From NCBI RefSeq assembly GCF_004168205.1, contig NZ_RCYB01000008.1:1-53239 (forward strand): 53,239 nucleotides of DNA, given 5' to 3'. Source of the DNA: Catenibacterium sp. co_0103. Lineage in GTDB: Bacteria; Bacillota_I; Bacilli_A; Erysipelotrichales; Coprobacillaceae. The notes beneath the pieces are model-generated. The model saw only the letters and a program-made list of their open reading frames with translations. It was not told where the DNA came from and did no database searches. Made by a program: the position numbers and the translations under genes. Below, piece after piece: positions 26,666 through 35,145 of the stretch. Position 1 is the stretch's first letter, and each line of letters opens with the position of its first letter.

Positions 26666-27145
26666 ATGGATAAAAAAGTGCAAATTAGTAGAGAAGGTTT
26701 TGAAAAGCTAAAAGCTGAAAGAGAAAACCTTATTAATGTTGAAAGACCAGCAGTCATTGAAGAAATTAAGCTTGCAAGAAGCCAGGGTGACTTATCAGAA
26801 AATGCTGACTACGATGCAGCAAGAGATAAACAGGCTCGTATTGAAGAAAGAATCAAAGAATTAGAAGTAATGATGCAGAATGCAGTTATCATTGGTTCTG
26901 ATGTTAAGGTAGATACTCATGTTGTAAACTTAGGTGCTACTGTAACAGTTCTTGATTTATCTGAAGAAAATCCTGAACCTGATACATTTACAATCTTAGG
27001 TTCTACAGAAACTGATCCATTACATGGTAAGATTTCTAATGAATCTCCACTTGCGAAAGCATTAATGACTCATAAGATTGGTGATGTTGTAACAGTCGGT
27101 GTTGCAAAACCTTATGATGTTGAAATTGTAGATATTAAATATTAA
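26666..27145 (+). CDS. greA: Transcription elongation factor GreA
   Basis: Rescues backtracked RNA polymerase by stimulating transcript cleavage. The N-terminal coiled coil carries the acidic tip SQGDLSENADYDAARDKQ near residue 40, and the C-terminal FKBP-like domain ends in VTVGVAKPYDVEIVDIKY. The start at 26666 is preceded by AGGTGA; an in-frame GTG at 26657 overlaps the SD and is rejected. 159 residues, full length. The gene is flanked on both sides by miniature mobile elements, and its stop codon lies within the target-site duplication of the downstream one. Confidence 0.95.
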   Translation: MDKKVQISREGFEKLKAERENLINVERPAVIEEIKLARSQGDLSENADYDAARDKQARIEERIKELEVMMQNAVIIGSDVKVDTHVVNLGATVTVLDLSEENPEPDTFTILGSTETDPLHGKISNESPLAKALMTHKIGDVVTVGVAKPYDVEIVDIKY

Positions 27146-27146
27146 T

Positions 27147-27270
27147 TTGAATACCCATAATCTGCAGAAACAGTCTTTTTTATCTTTGTTTGTTCTTTGT
27201 TTCTAATACTGTTTAAGAGGAACTTATTAAAGACGTGTTTATAGCATACCTGTGGTTTGTGGGTATTCAA
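27147..27270. mobile_element. 124-bp MITE with 11-bp inverted ends and 10-bp target duplication
   Basis: The element begins TTGAATACCCA and ends TGGGTATTCAA, perfect 11-bp inverted ends; similarity continues more weakly to about 21 bp. It is bounded by perfect direct repeats AAATATTAAT at 27137-27146 and 27271-27280. A second inverted pair AAACAGT/ACTGTTT lies at 27168-27174 and 27208-27214. No ORF is present. Insertion was at the greA stop codon, whose TAA is part of the left repeat, and it pushes the greA terminator away. Confidence 0.75.
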
Positions 27271-27288
27271 AAATATTAATGGTATGAA

Positions 27289-27317
27289 AGGACACTTCTT
27301 GGGAGGTGTTCTTTTTT
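27289..27317 (+). terminator. Intrinsic terminator of greA, displaced by the MITE
   Basis: Stem AGGACACTTC with GAGGTGTTCT, TTGG loop, then six T. Without the inserted element it would lie about 10 bp after the greA stop. Confidence 0.85.
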
Positions 27318-27324
27318 ACTGCAC

Positions 27325-27361
27325 AAAAAAACATTCCAACTCGATATAGTTGGGATGTTTT
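27325..27361 (-). terminator. Intrinsic terminator of the trpXYZ operon
   Basis: Stem AACATTCCAACT with AGTTGGGATGTT around a 6-nt loop; on the minus strand it is followed by a T run. Confidence 0.85.
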
Positions 27362-27363
27362 CA

Positions 27364-28167
27364 TTATTTCAACAACATTCTGTCGTTCACAAATTCACTG
27401 CCACTTGCTTCTTCAAACTTCTTAAGTAGGAAAGGAACAGTTAATTTCTTTTTCTCTTCACCTTTTACATCATAGATGATTTGACCATTATACATCATGA
27501 TCAATCTATTCCCTACATCAATAGCCTGCTGCATATCATGAGTAACCATCATTGCTGTTAGCTTTTGTTCAGTGACAATCTTATTAGTCAAAAGTAATAC
27601 CTTAGCACTTGTTGCTGGATCAAGAGCGGCTGTATGTTCATCAAGTAAGAGAATCTTAGGCTTTGTGACAGTCGCCATTAATAGTGTTAAGGCCTGTCTT
27701 TGTCCACCTGATAATAAACCTACCTTACTTGTCATTCTCTCTTCTAGACCTAAATTTAGAGTCTTTAAGAGGTCATAATACAACTTCTTTTCTTCTTTCT
27801 TGATACCCCACTTTAAAGTACGCTTTTGACCACGTCTTTTAGCCATTGCAAGGTTTTCATCAATCTGCATATCAGCTGCAGTACCCATCATCGGATCCTG
27901 GAATACACGACCAATAAGACCTGCACGTTTATATTCTGGATACAAAGAAATATCTTTATCATCTAGTTTAATATGACCACAATCAATAGGATAAACACCT
28001 GCAATCATATTCATTAAAGTGGATTTACCAGCACCGTTACCACCAATAACAGTAACGAAATCTCCATCATCTAATTGAAGATTAATATCAATCAAGGCTT
28101 TCTTCTCATTAATAGTGCCAAGGTTAAATGTTTTTGATACATGTTCAATCTTAAGCATTTTTCTCAT
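27364..28167 (-). CDS. trpZ: ABC transporter ATPase, tryptophan-type (TrpZ)
   Basis: The ATP-binding subunit of an uptake system. Walker A GGNGAGKSTLMNMIAG near residue 39, signature LSGGQRQALTLL near residue 154 and Walker B ILLLDEHTAALDP near residue 176 are intact. 267 residues. The gene overlaps the permease gene by 17 nt and ends the trpX-trpY-trpZ unit. The substrate is inferred from the Trp-specific T-box upstream; by protein family alone it would be a generic ABC ATPase of the TrpXYZ/TctB-like group. Confidence 0.85.
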   Translation of the reverse strand: MRKMLKIEHVSKTFNLGTINEKKALIDINLQLDDGDFVTVIGGNGAGKSTLMNMIAGVYPIDCGHIKLDDKDISLYPEYKRAGLIGRVFQDPMMGTAADMQIDENLAMAKRRGQKRTLKWGIKKEEKKLYYDLLKTLNLGLEERMTSKVGLLSGGQRQALTLLMATVTKPKILLLDEHTAALDPATSAKVLLLTNKIVTEQKLTAMMVTHDMQQAIDVGNRLIMMYNGQIIYDVKGEEKKKLTVPFLLKKFEEASGSEFVNDRMLLK

Positions 28168-29080
28168 CCACCTCTTTTGTAAGTTTCTTATAGTTTGCAG
28201 TCTGTTTTCTATTTGCCATTAATACTGGAATAGTTAATGCGAGAGCTACAATAAATGCAGTGAGTAGCTTTAAGTCATCAGTTGATAAACCTAACTGGAT
28301 AACAATGGCGATAATAATACGATAAATAATTGAACCAACAATAATCGCAATGAGTCTCTTTAAGAAACTGCCATAACGACCAAAGATAACTTCACCAATA
28401 ACGATAGAAGCAAGACCCATAACGATTGCCCCCATACCGATCTTGACATCACCATAACCAACTGACTGACCGACCATGGCACCACTTAAGGCGATTAAGG
28501 CATTTGAAATCACTAAACCAAGTAGCTTAGTATAATCAGTATTGACACCAACAGCTCTTACCATCTGTTCATTATTACCAGTCGCACGTAATGCATTACC
28601 TAATTCAGTTCCAAAGAACCAATAGAGTAGGGCAATCACAATAGTTACTGCAATAACACCTACAACTAGTGTTGACTGAGATACTGTTAAACCAACCATT
28701 GGTCCCCAGTCATATAAGCTTTCTGTCTGAAGTAATGGGATATTTGATTTACCCATTATACGTAAGTTAATAGAATATAAGCCTAACTGTGCAAGAATAC
28801 CAGCAAGGATAGCAGGAATCTTACATTTAGTATGTAATAAACCAGTCACAAATCCAGCTAAAGCACCCGCAAGAGTTGCAGCAAGAATCGCAACGATTGG
28901 ATTACCATGATTTGTAAGAATAACAGCACATACAGCACTTCCTGTTGCGAAAGAACCATCACATGTCATATCTGCAATATCTAACAGACGAAATGTAATA
29001 TAAACACCAACTGCCATGATGCCCCATAAGACACCCTGGTAAGTCGCACTTTGTAATGCTAAAAATAAAGACATTCTCAT
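28151..29080 (-). CDS. trpY: ABC transporter permease, tryptophan-type (TrpY)
   Basis: A 309-residue membrane permease with eight to nine hydrophobic segments, of the branched-chain-amino-acid-like permease fold (LivH/RbsC relatives): GVYITFRLLDIADMTCDGSF near residue 22 and GTELGNALRATGNNEQMVRA near residue 157. It lies 7 nt after trpX and overlaps trpZ. One permease gene implies a homodimeric channel. Tryptophan as substrate is inferred from the T-box control of the operon. Confidence 0.85.
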   Translation of the reverse strand: MRMSLFLALQSATYQGVLWGIMAVGVYITFRLLDIADMTCDGSFATGSAVCAVILTNHGNPIVAILAATLAGALAGFVTGLLHTKCKIPAILAGILAQLGLYSINLRIMGKSNIPLLQTESLYDWGPMVGLTVSQSTLVVGVIAVTIVIALLYWFFGTELGNALRATGNNEQMVRAVGVNTDYTKLLGLVISNALIALSGAMVGQSVGYGDVKIGMGAIVMGLASIVIGEVIFGRYGSFLKRLIAIIVGSIIYRIIIAIVIQLGLSTDDLKLLTAFIVALALTIPVLMANRKQTANYKKLTKEVDEKNA

Positions 29081-29087
29081 TCACTCC

Positions 29088-30056
29088 TTAAATAAGTTCA
29101 GCCTTATCTAATACTTCCTGTGGAACTTTAATACCAAGCTTTTCCATCTGAGCTTTATTGACCTTTAATTTACAATCACTCGCTTTTAAGTATTCAATAG
29201 GCATAGTAGCTGGTTTACCTTTACCAGTTAAGATCTTAATGGCCTGTTTACCAGCGATACTACCTAAGTTATAGTAATCAATACCATAAGTAGCTAAACC
29301 ACCTTTAGCACACATACCTTCTTCACCAACAATAACAGGGATTTTAGCCTGATCAGTTACTTTTACAACTGCTGGGATGTTAGAAGCAAGTAGGTTATCA
29401 GTTGGAATATATAAAGCATCTGCTTTACCTACAATAGAATCAGTAACTGACTGGATTTCATTAGATTCAGAAACAGTCTTTACTAATGGTGTCATACCCT
29501 GAGCTTTGATTTCTTTGACAGCCATCTTACCCTGAATTTCAGAGTTAGATTCATTACCTGCATACATAACTGCAACAGTCTTTGCGTTAGGCATAATCTG
29601 TTTTAATAATTTAATCTGTTCTTTAACTGGTGTTAAATCACTTGCTCCAGTCACATTTCCACCAGGTTTTTTATTTGATTTTACTAATTTACTGCCAGCT
29701 GGATCAGTAACAGCAGATACAACAACTGGAATATCTTTAGTCTTCTTTACAACAGCCTGAGCTGCAGGAGTTGCAATTGCATAAATTAAATCATTTCCAT
29801 CGTTCACTAAGCTTTCTGCAATAGTTTCACAGTTAGAGTTTTCACCACTGGCATTCTTTAAAGTAATATTAGAAGCTTTATAACCTGCTTTTACAAGAGT
29901 ATCCTTAAATCCCTTATATGATGCATCCAATGCATCGTGCTGCATATACTGGATGACTCCAACTTTTACATCAGCCTTATCTTTAGTGCTAGACTGACTA
30001 CCACAGCCAGTTAATGCTAGACCGACTGCCATTAAACCACATACAAACTTCTTCAT
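29088..30056 (-). CDS. trpX: Substrate-binding lipoprotein, tryptophan-type (TrpX)
   Basis: A 322-residue extracellular binding protein. The signal peptide MKKFVCGLMAVGLALTGCGS ends in a lipobox (LTGC), so the mature protein is lipid-anchored at Cys18. The body is the ABC sugar/amino-acid binding fold of the DUF534/TrpX family, with VGVIQYMQHDALDASYKGF at its start. SD GGGAGG precedes the ATG. The gene is first in the operon and directly follows a T-box leader whose specifier reads TGG, which supports tryptophan uptake. Confidence 0.87.
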   Translation of the reverse strand: MKKFVCGLMAVGLALTGCGSQSSTKDKADVKVGVIQYMQHDALDASYKGFKDTLVKAGYKASNITLKNASGENSNCETIAESLVNDGNDLIYAIATPAAQAVVKKTKDIPVVVSAVTDPAGSKLVKSNKKPGGNVTGASDLTPVKEQIKLLKQIMPNAKTVAVMYAGNESNSEIQGKMAVKEIKAQGMTPLVKTVSESNEIQSVTDSIVGKADALYIPTDNLLASNIPAVVKVTDQAKIPVIVGEEGMCAKGGLATYGIDYYNLGSIAGKQAIKILTGKGKPATMPIEYLKASDCKLKVNKAQMEKLGIKVPQEVLDKAELI

Positions 30057-30089
30057 AATAGATTCCTCCCTTTTTTCTTTCCCCTAAAA

Positions 30090-30295
30090 ACAAAAAAATT
30101 CACCCCAAGAGGGCGAATTATCGCGGTACCACCTCTAGTTCATTAGTCATAGACTAACCTCACTAAATAGCGATAACGGGCAACCCGGGAAGTATTTTGT
30201 ACTTCCAACTCCATGGTGAATTCAAGAATGTCTGCGTATGATTCGCACCAGCCATCATATCTCTTATGCCTCACATTTCTTTACTATGTCATTTC
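30090..30295 (-). ncRNA. T-box leader of trpXYZ, specifier TGG
   Basis: On the minus strand the T-box sequence AGAGGTGGTACCGCG is at 30136-30122. Stem I lies upstream with the apical GGCTGGTGCGAA region, and ACCATGGAG is in the specifier position, offering TGG (Trp) at 30213-30211. The terminator AATTCGCCC/GGGGTGAATT with a run of T is at about 30119-30094. Low charged tRNA-Trp should switch on the transporter. An ATG reading of the specifier is possible but fits the neighbouring genes less well. Confidence 0.88.
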
Positions 30296-30390
30296 TCTGT
30301 TTTTATAATATAAAAATATAATATAGAAATATTAAGGAAAAGTCAAATAAAACTTTTAAAAGTTAGGGAAAAAACAAAAAAGAAATATAA

Positions 30391-30415
30391 GAAAAAAGAG
30401 CAGATATTTCTGCTC
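30391..30415 (-). terminator. Intrinsic terminator of the TPR/cold-shock-like gene
   Basis: Stem AAGAGCAGA with TCTGCTCTT, followed on the minus strand by a T run, directly after the stop codon. Confidence 0.85.
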
Positions 30416-31663
30416 TTAGTAGTTGATTTCTTCGTAAAGAACTTTTAAAAGGACAGCCTTAGAACTCATCTGCTGACGCTTTCTATCATAAGTCTTAATT
30501 ACGCTGTATTCAACAACGTCATACTTTTCAACTTCTTCATCATCAAGGAAATCAGCCTGTCTGAAGAATAAGTTTTCTTCATCATCCTGGAAGATACTAC
30601 CAAAATTCTTATCATGATTGTAGAATACTACTTTACCTTCATGACGAGTAATGTAGTTTTCTAGATGATAAACAACTTCACTATATACACGATCAAATGT
30701 ATCGCTGGCAGTTAAATCAGCATAATCAGCTAAATCAGCATCAGCTTCATATGTTTTACCATTTTCTTCTTCTAGCTTCTTAATGAGGCATTCTGCAAGT
30801 GCATGAGCCTTATCCTGACCCTTAGCCTTTGCCATTGCTGAAATCTTTTTATAATCTTCGATATTCTTATAATCGAATCCACCCTTGAAGAATTTATCGA
30901 TTAGAAGTGTATAAGCATCATCTTCACGATTTGTATTCATATAAAGCTTATAAAGGATTTCAAATGAATCTACTGCATTGAAATGACCCTGTAAAGCGAT
31001 GAATTCATTTTCAGCTTCTTCATAACGTCCAAGTTCAACTAGAGAGCTTGCACGATAATATTTAACCCAATTAAGGTTGTTATAATGCCACTTTAAGTTA
31101 TAAGTGAAAGCAATGTTCGCAGTTTCAACACATGCTCTATATGATTCAAGTTCATATAATGCACGTACTTTCATACGATACCATTTCTCTTTCTTACTTT
31201 CGAATTCTTTACCATCTTTATTTACAAATGGTTTATCTTCTAGAGTAGGTGCATCTAAGTAGTCTAATAATTCAGATAACTTCTTATAGTCTACTGGATC
31301 AGCCTTTAATACATGTTTAATAGCCTTATTGACTGCAGCTTCAAGTGGAGAATATCTCTCCTGCTTACAATATTTAGCAATTTCTTCTAAGATACCATAG
31401 AATAAACTTTCGTTCTTAGAAATTTCTTCATCATCGATGTTGATATACTTATTATAAAGAGCATAGCCAAAATAATTGATATATCCTTTTAATTCTGGTG
31501 CCATTTCAAGGAATGTTCTTCCTACTTCAATAGCTTCATCAGTCTTACCCTGATTCTTTAATTCTTTAACGAAATCACGTGCCTGGAATTCGCTGAATGA
31601 AGAGGCATCCTCTTCGAAACGGTTCTTATAAGCCGTTAAATCTTTTACTTTTGATTCTTCCAC
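30416..31663 (-). CDS. TPR-like protein with C-terminal cold-shock-like domain
   Basis: A 415-residue cytosolic protein. Residues about 15-270 are helical repeats resembling TPRs (AIEVGRTFLEMAPELKGYIN; YYRASSLVELGRYEEAENEF). Residues about 345-412 look like a cold-shock/S1-type OB fold: GKVVFYNHDKNFGSIFQDD followed by LFFRQADF, close to the KWFN..KGFGFI and FFH patterns. This suggests an RNA-binding or ribosome-associated adaptor. I know no named family for this combination. The gene is monocistronic, between trpXYZ and glmS. Confidence 0.8.
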   Translation of the reverse strand: MEESKVKDLTAYKNRFEEDASSFSEFQARDFVKELKNQGKTDEAIEVGRTFLEMAPELKGYINYFGYALYNKYINIDDEEISKNESLFYGILEEIAKYCKQERYSPLEAAVNKAIKHVLKADPVDYKKLSELLDYLDAPTLEDKPFVNKDGKEFESKKEKWYRMKVRALYELESYRACVETANIAFTYNLKWHYNNLNWVKYYRASSLVELGRYEEAENEFIALQGHFNAVDSFEILYKLYMNTNREDDAYTLLIDKFFKGGFDYKNIEDYKKISAMAKAKGQDKAHALAECLIKKLEEENGKTYEADADLADYADLTASDTFDRVYSEVVYHLENYITRHEGKVVFYNHDKNFGSIFQDDEENLFFRQADFLDDEEVEKYDVVEYSVIKTYDRKRQQMSSKAVLLKVLYEEINY

Positions 31664-31704
31664 ATTATCACCCCTACGAGATATTATACATTTTTTTATT
31701 ATTG

Positions 31705-31740
31705 ATGTGAAGAAAAAACGAACGGAGTTCTCCGTTCGTT
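31705..31740 (-). terminator. Intrinsic terminator of glmS
   Basis: Stem ACGAACGGAG with CTCCGTTCGT, then six T on the minus strand. The arm begins at the stop codon. Confidence 0.88.
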
Positions 31741-33538
31741 ATTCTACAGTCACTGATTTAGCAAGGTTACGAGGTTTATCTACATCACAACCCTTAATAC
31801 ATGCTGTATGATATGCAATGAGCTGTAATGGGATAGCTACAAGTACACTCTGTAATAAAGGATTGATATTTGGTAAGTAATAGATGTTTTCTACACCACT
31901 GACTTCCTGTCCTTCTACAGTAAATAGGATGACCTCAGCACCTCTTGCGATTGTTTCTTGAATATTAGAAATAGTCTTAGCTGCAACATGAGGCTGAGTG
32001 GCTACTGCAATTACTACAGTACCTGGTTCAATTAAGGCAATAGGCCCATGCTTTAATTCACCAGCAATATAAGCGTCAGCATGTACATAAGAAACTTCCT
32101 TAAGCTTTAAAGCACCTTCTAATACACTTGCATAATCTAAACTTCTACCAATAAAGTAGCAGTCATGTTTATCTTTCAATGCTTTTGCGTAGTTTTCGAA
32201 GATTGCTTCATCATCAATTAACTTAGATACATATTCTGGAAGGTTATTTAACTGTTCCATTAAATCAGTATCTACAGTATCTCCTCTTTTATCTGCAATA
32301 TATAATGCGATTAAAGTAAGTAATACTAACTGAGTTGCATAAGCTTTAGTAGATGCAACTGCAATTTCAGGTCCTGCACAAGTATAAAGTGTATGCTGTG
32401 CCTCTCTAGAAATTGTAGAACCTAAGACGTTAGTCACAGCAATAGTTGTACATCCTTTTTCATTAGCAAGTTTTAATGCAGCAAGAGTATCAGCTGTTTC
32501 ACCAGACTGTGATACAAAGATACATAATGTCTTTTCATCAATGATTGGATCATTATAACGGAATTCACTTGCTACCTGAGTAAGAACTGGTAAACGTGTT
32601 GCACGTTCAAGAATAGATGCTCCACATAAGCCTGCATGATAAGCAGTACCACATGCAACATAATAAACCTTATTAAACTTATTGAAATCAACATCTTTTA
32701 ATTCATCTAATACGATTGAATGTTCAAAGATACGACCTCTTAAAGTTTCCTGAATGACATGAGGCTGTTCATTGATTTCCTTTAACATATATGTATCAAA
32801 ACCATTCTTCTGAGCCGCTTCCATATCATAAGGAATAGTAGTCATTTCTTTAGTGATTTCTTTACCATCTTTATTATAGAAAGTAATGCTGTCTTTCTTT
32901 AATACAGCCATTTCTAAGTCATCTAAGAAATAAACATCTTTAGTATAAGCAAGTAAAGCTGGAATATCACTCGCTGCCACACTTGCATCTTCAGTATGTC
33001 CAATAACTAATGGACTTGCCTTTTTCGCAACAACAACTTCATCAGGGTGTTCTGTAGAAACAATACATAAAGCATAACTTCCATCAATACAGTTTAATGT
33101 TTTCTTTACTGCTTCTAGAAGATCTCCTTCATAGAAATAGTCTAAACACATAACAACAACTTCTGAATCTGTTTCACTTTGGAATGAATAACCCTTTTCT
33201 AACAAAATATCCTTTAATTCTCTATAGTTTTCAATAATACCATTGTGTACAATAGAAATAGTGTTACTTGGATTTGTATGAGGATGTGAATTTAAGTTAG
33301 AAGGGACACCATGAGTTGCCCATCTTGTATGACCAATACCTACATGACCAGTCATCTCGTGATCCTTTAACTTTTCTTCAAGGTTCTTTAAACGACCTTT
33401 ACATTTTACAGTTGTAAGTACATTATTTAATACTGTTACACCTGCAGAGTCATATCCTCTATATTCTAATTTTGCGAGTCCCTGCATTAAGAAAGGTAGG
33501 GCTTCACCATTGCCACAATAAGCTGTAATACCACACAT
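31739..33538 (-). CDS. glmS: Glutamine-fructose-6-phosphate aminotransferase
   Basis: Makes glucosamine 6-phosphate from fructose 6-phosphate and glutamine, the first step to UDP-GlcNAc. The start at 33538 puts the catalytic cysteine at position 2 (MCGITAYCG), as required for the class II glutaminase domain. Two SIS sugar-isomerase domains follow (CGTAYHAG near residue 300, SQSGETADTLAAL near 345, and the C-terminal DKPRNLAKSVTVE). AAGGAGGA precedes the ATG; an upstream in-frame extension of 23 codons reaches the ribozyme and is rejected. 599 residues. Confidence 0.98.
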   Translation of the reverse strand: MCGITAYCGNGEALPFLMQGLAKLEYRGYDSAGVTVLNNVLTTVKCKGRLKNLEEKLKDHEMTGHVGIGHTRWATHGVPSNLNSHPHTNPSNTISIVHNGIIENYRELKDILLEKGYSFQSETDSEVVVMCLDYFYEGDLLEAVKKTLNCIDGSYALCIVSTEHPDEVVVAKKASPLVIGHTEDASVAASDIPALLAYTKDVYFLDDLEMAVLKKDSITFYNKDGKEITKEMTTIPYDMEAAQKNGFDTYMLKEINEQPHVIQETLRGRIFEHSIVLDELKDVDFNKFNKVYYVACGTAYHAGLCGASILERATRLPVLTQVASEFRYNDPIIDEKTLCIFVSQSGETADTLAALKLANEKGCTTIAVTNVLGSTISREAQHTLYTCAGPEIAVASTKAYATQLVLLTLIALYIADKRGDTVDTDLMEQLNNLPEYVSKLIDDEAIFENYAKALKDKHDCYFIGRSLDYASVLEGALKLKEVSYVHADAYIAGELKHGPIALIEPGTVVIAVATQPHVAAKTISNIQETIARGAEVILFTVEGQEVSGVENIYYLPNINPLLQSVLVAIPLQLIAYHTACIKGCDVDKPRNLAKSVTVE

Positions 33539-33601
33539 AATCTTGTCCTCCTTGTTTTGTGGAATAAAAACGTTAAAACAAAGGAGTACCTGATGAAATC
33601 T

Positions 33602-33720
33602 GTTCATTGATCACTCAATGTTTTTGTTCATCGCTTAGGCAGTACTATGCCTCTAGACCATCCGCCGAATAGTTCGATTAATCTAGTCCTCGTCAACTTA
33701 TACAAGTCCTGGCGCTATTT
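33602..33720 (-). ncRNA. glmS ribozyme
   Basis: On the minus strand the motifs AGCGCCAGGACTTG, AGTTGACGAGGACTAG, ATCGAACTATTCGGCGGATG and AAGCGATGAACAAAAA occur in the correct order for the glucosamine-6-phosphate-activated self-cleaving ribozyme. The cleavage site would lie between A at 33716 and G at 33715. A hairpin CATTGA/TCAATG follows. It sits between the promoter and the glmS SD, where it lowers expression when GlcN6P is plentiful. Confidence 0.95.
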
Positions 33721-33748
33721 TTAATATCACTTTATCTTAACTGTGTCT

Positions 33749-33754
33749 ATTATA
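33749..33754 (-). promoter_or_regulatory. -10 box of the glmS promoter
   Basis: TATAAT on the minus strand about 30 nt upstream of the ribozyme cleavage site. A TTGATT lies 20 nt further upstream, which is a long spacer, so only the -10 is secure. Confidence 0.5.
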
Positions 33755-33888
33755 TGCTTGATATGTGATAAATCAATCAACAATGTTGACATTTTAAAAA
33801 TATGAAAACTATATATAATTTTATATATAAATTAGGGAGAAATATAAAAAAATTAAAAGTATATATATAAGTAGGAGGGGATTTTTAT

Positions 33889-34413
33889 ATGAAAGAAGAT
33901 CTAGAAGGAAATATTGAAGAAATGAAGAAATACTTAAAGAAGTTAGATGAGAGTGGCTTATATGATGCAGAGAAATATTCACGTTCTTTATTACATCAAA
34001 CAAGTCAGTTATCTTATTTCTATTGTTCACTTGTAAAGGATGGTTCACCATCGGATACTTATTATCACGTCCATAAGCGTCCAAAAGAACATCAGATGGC
34101 TTATTTTAATATCGGTAGGGGATTTCCTAAGGAACTCATGGATGGGCATTGGTGTTATGTTGTAAAAGATTTAGGCTATAAGATGTTAATTATACCTTGT
34201 ACATCCATAAAAAAAGAATCATCACCAGTCAATCCACACTTTGAAAAGGACTTAACAGTCCTAGATGAGCATGGGATGATTACGCATTCTAGAATGCAGT
34301 TAACTGATTTACGTACAGTAGATATTCAAAGACTGGATTGTCGTAAACCATTCTATAACGTCTGTGATGATCAAGAAGAAATTAGAAAATTCATAATAGA
34401 ACACTTATTTTAA
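33889..34413 (+). CDS. MazF/PemK-fold protein with helical N-terminal extension
   Basis: A 174-residue cytosolic protein. Residues about 65-150 resemble the MazF/PemK toxin fold: HWCYVVKDLGYKMLIIPCTS in the place of the central strands, and SRMQLTDLRTVDIQRL matching the family pattern S-x-x-x-x-D-x-[IL]-R-T-[IV]-D. An N-terminal charged helix region of about 60 residues precedes it, and no separate antitoxin gene is next to it. Whether it cleaves RNA is unknown; it may be a domesticated or self-inhibited member. SD AGGAGGGG is strong. Confidence 0.6.
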   Translation: MKEDLEGNIEEMKKYLKKLDESGLYDAEKYSRSLLHQTSQLSYFYCSLVKDGSPSDTYYHVHKRPKEHQMAYFNIGRGFPKELMDGHWCYVVKDLGYKMLIIPCTSIKKESSPVNPHFEKDLTVLDEHGMITHSRMQLTDLRTVDIQRLDCRKPFYNVCDDQEEIRKFIIEHLF

Positions 34414-34449
34414 GTTCTATTTGTGCTATGATACTCGTGGTGATGAAAC

Positions 34450-35145
34450 ATGAATGAAATAATGAAAGGAATGAAGAAAAGTATTCCAATCGCATTAGGA
34501 TACTTCCCTGTTGCCTTTTCTTTTGGAGTATTATGCGTCTCAAGTGGCTTGCCTCTAGGACTAGCCACTTTTATATCTCTTACAAACTTAACTAGTTCAG
34601 GACAGTTTGCAGGAGTACAGTTAATTTTATCTGATAGCACTTATTTAGAGATTGCGATTACGTTATTATTGATTAATTTTAGATATTTCTTGATGAGTCT
34701 CTCTTTATCGCAGAAGATTGATGAGAAGATGAATACAATTGAACGTATGATCATCTCTTTTGGAATTACAGATGAAACATTTGCGTTAGCCAGTCTGCAA
34801 CCTGGTAAACTCACATTTAAGTTTATGCTAGGCTTTATTCTTACACCTATTATAGGATGGGTAGGAGGTACTCTTGCCGGAGAATTTATTATGGGCTTAT
34901 TGCCTTTAGCACTGCAGGGTGCTATGGGAATTGCCTTATATGGTATGTTCTTAGCTCTTATTGTCCCTGCAATGAAGGATTCAATACCAGTAACTATAGT
35001 GGTATTAATTTCTATTGGAGTTCATACACTCTTTACTTATGTGCCATTATTTAATGTCATGAGTACTGGTGTACGTCTTATTAGTGCAACACTCATTGCG
35101 ACATGTATGGGAGCCTGGTTATTTCCAAGGGAGGATGAAGCATGA
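34450..35145 (+). CDS. azlC: AzlC family branched-chain amino acid exporter subunit
   Basis: The larger subunit of the AzlCD (BrnFE-type) export system for branched-chain amino acids or analogues such as azaleucine. 231 residues with about seven membrane segments; the opening IPIALGYFPVAFSFGVLC and the LTNLTSSGQFAG segment are characteristic. Its last 4 nt (ATGA) overlap the azlD start, so translation is coupled. The upstream SD is weak (GGTGATG). Confidence 0.9.
   Translation: MNEIMKGMKKSIPIALGYFPVAFSFGVLCVSSGLPLGLATFISLTNLTSSGQFAGVQLILSDSTYLEIAITLLLINFRYFLMSLSLSQKIDEKMNTIERMIISFGITDETFALASLQPGKLTFKFMLGFILTPIIGWVGGTLAGEFIMGLLPLALQGAMGIALYGMFLALIVPAMKDSIPVTIVVLISIGVHTLFTYVPLFNVMSTGVRLISATLIATCMGAWLFPREDEA

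Noticed and set aside
33539..33607. GlmS N-terminal extension of 23 residues
   Set aside because: GlmS needs its catalytic cysteine directly after the initiator Met; the SD AAGGAGGA also sits before the ATG at 33538, and the extension runs into the ribozyme.
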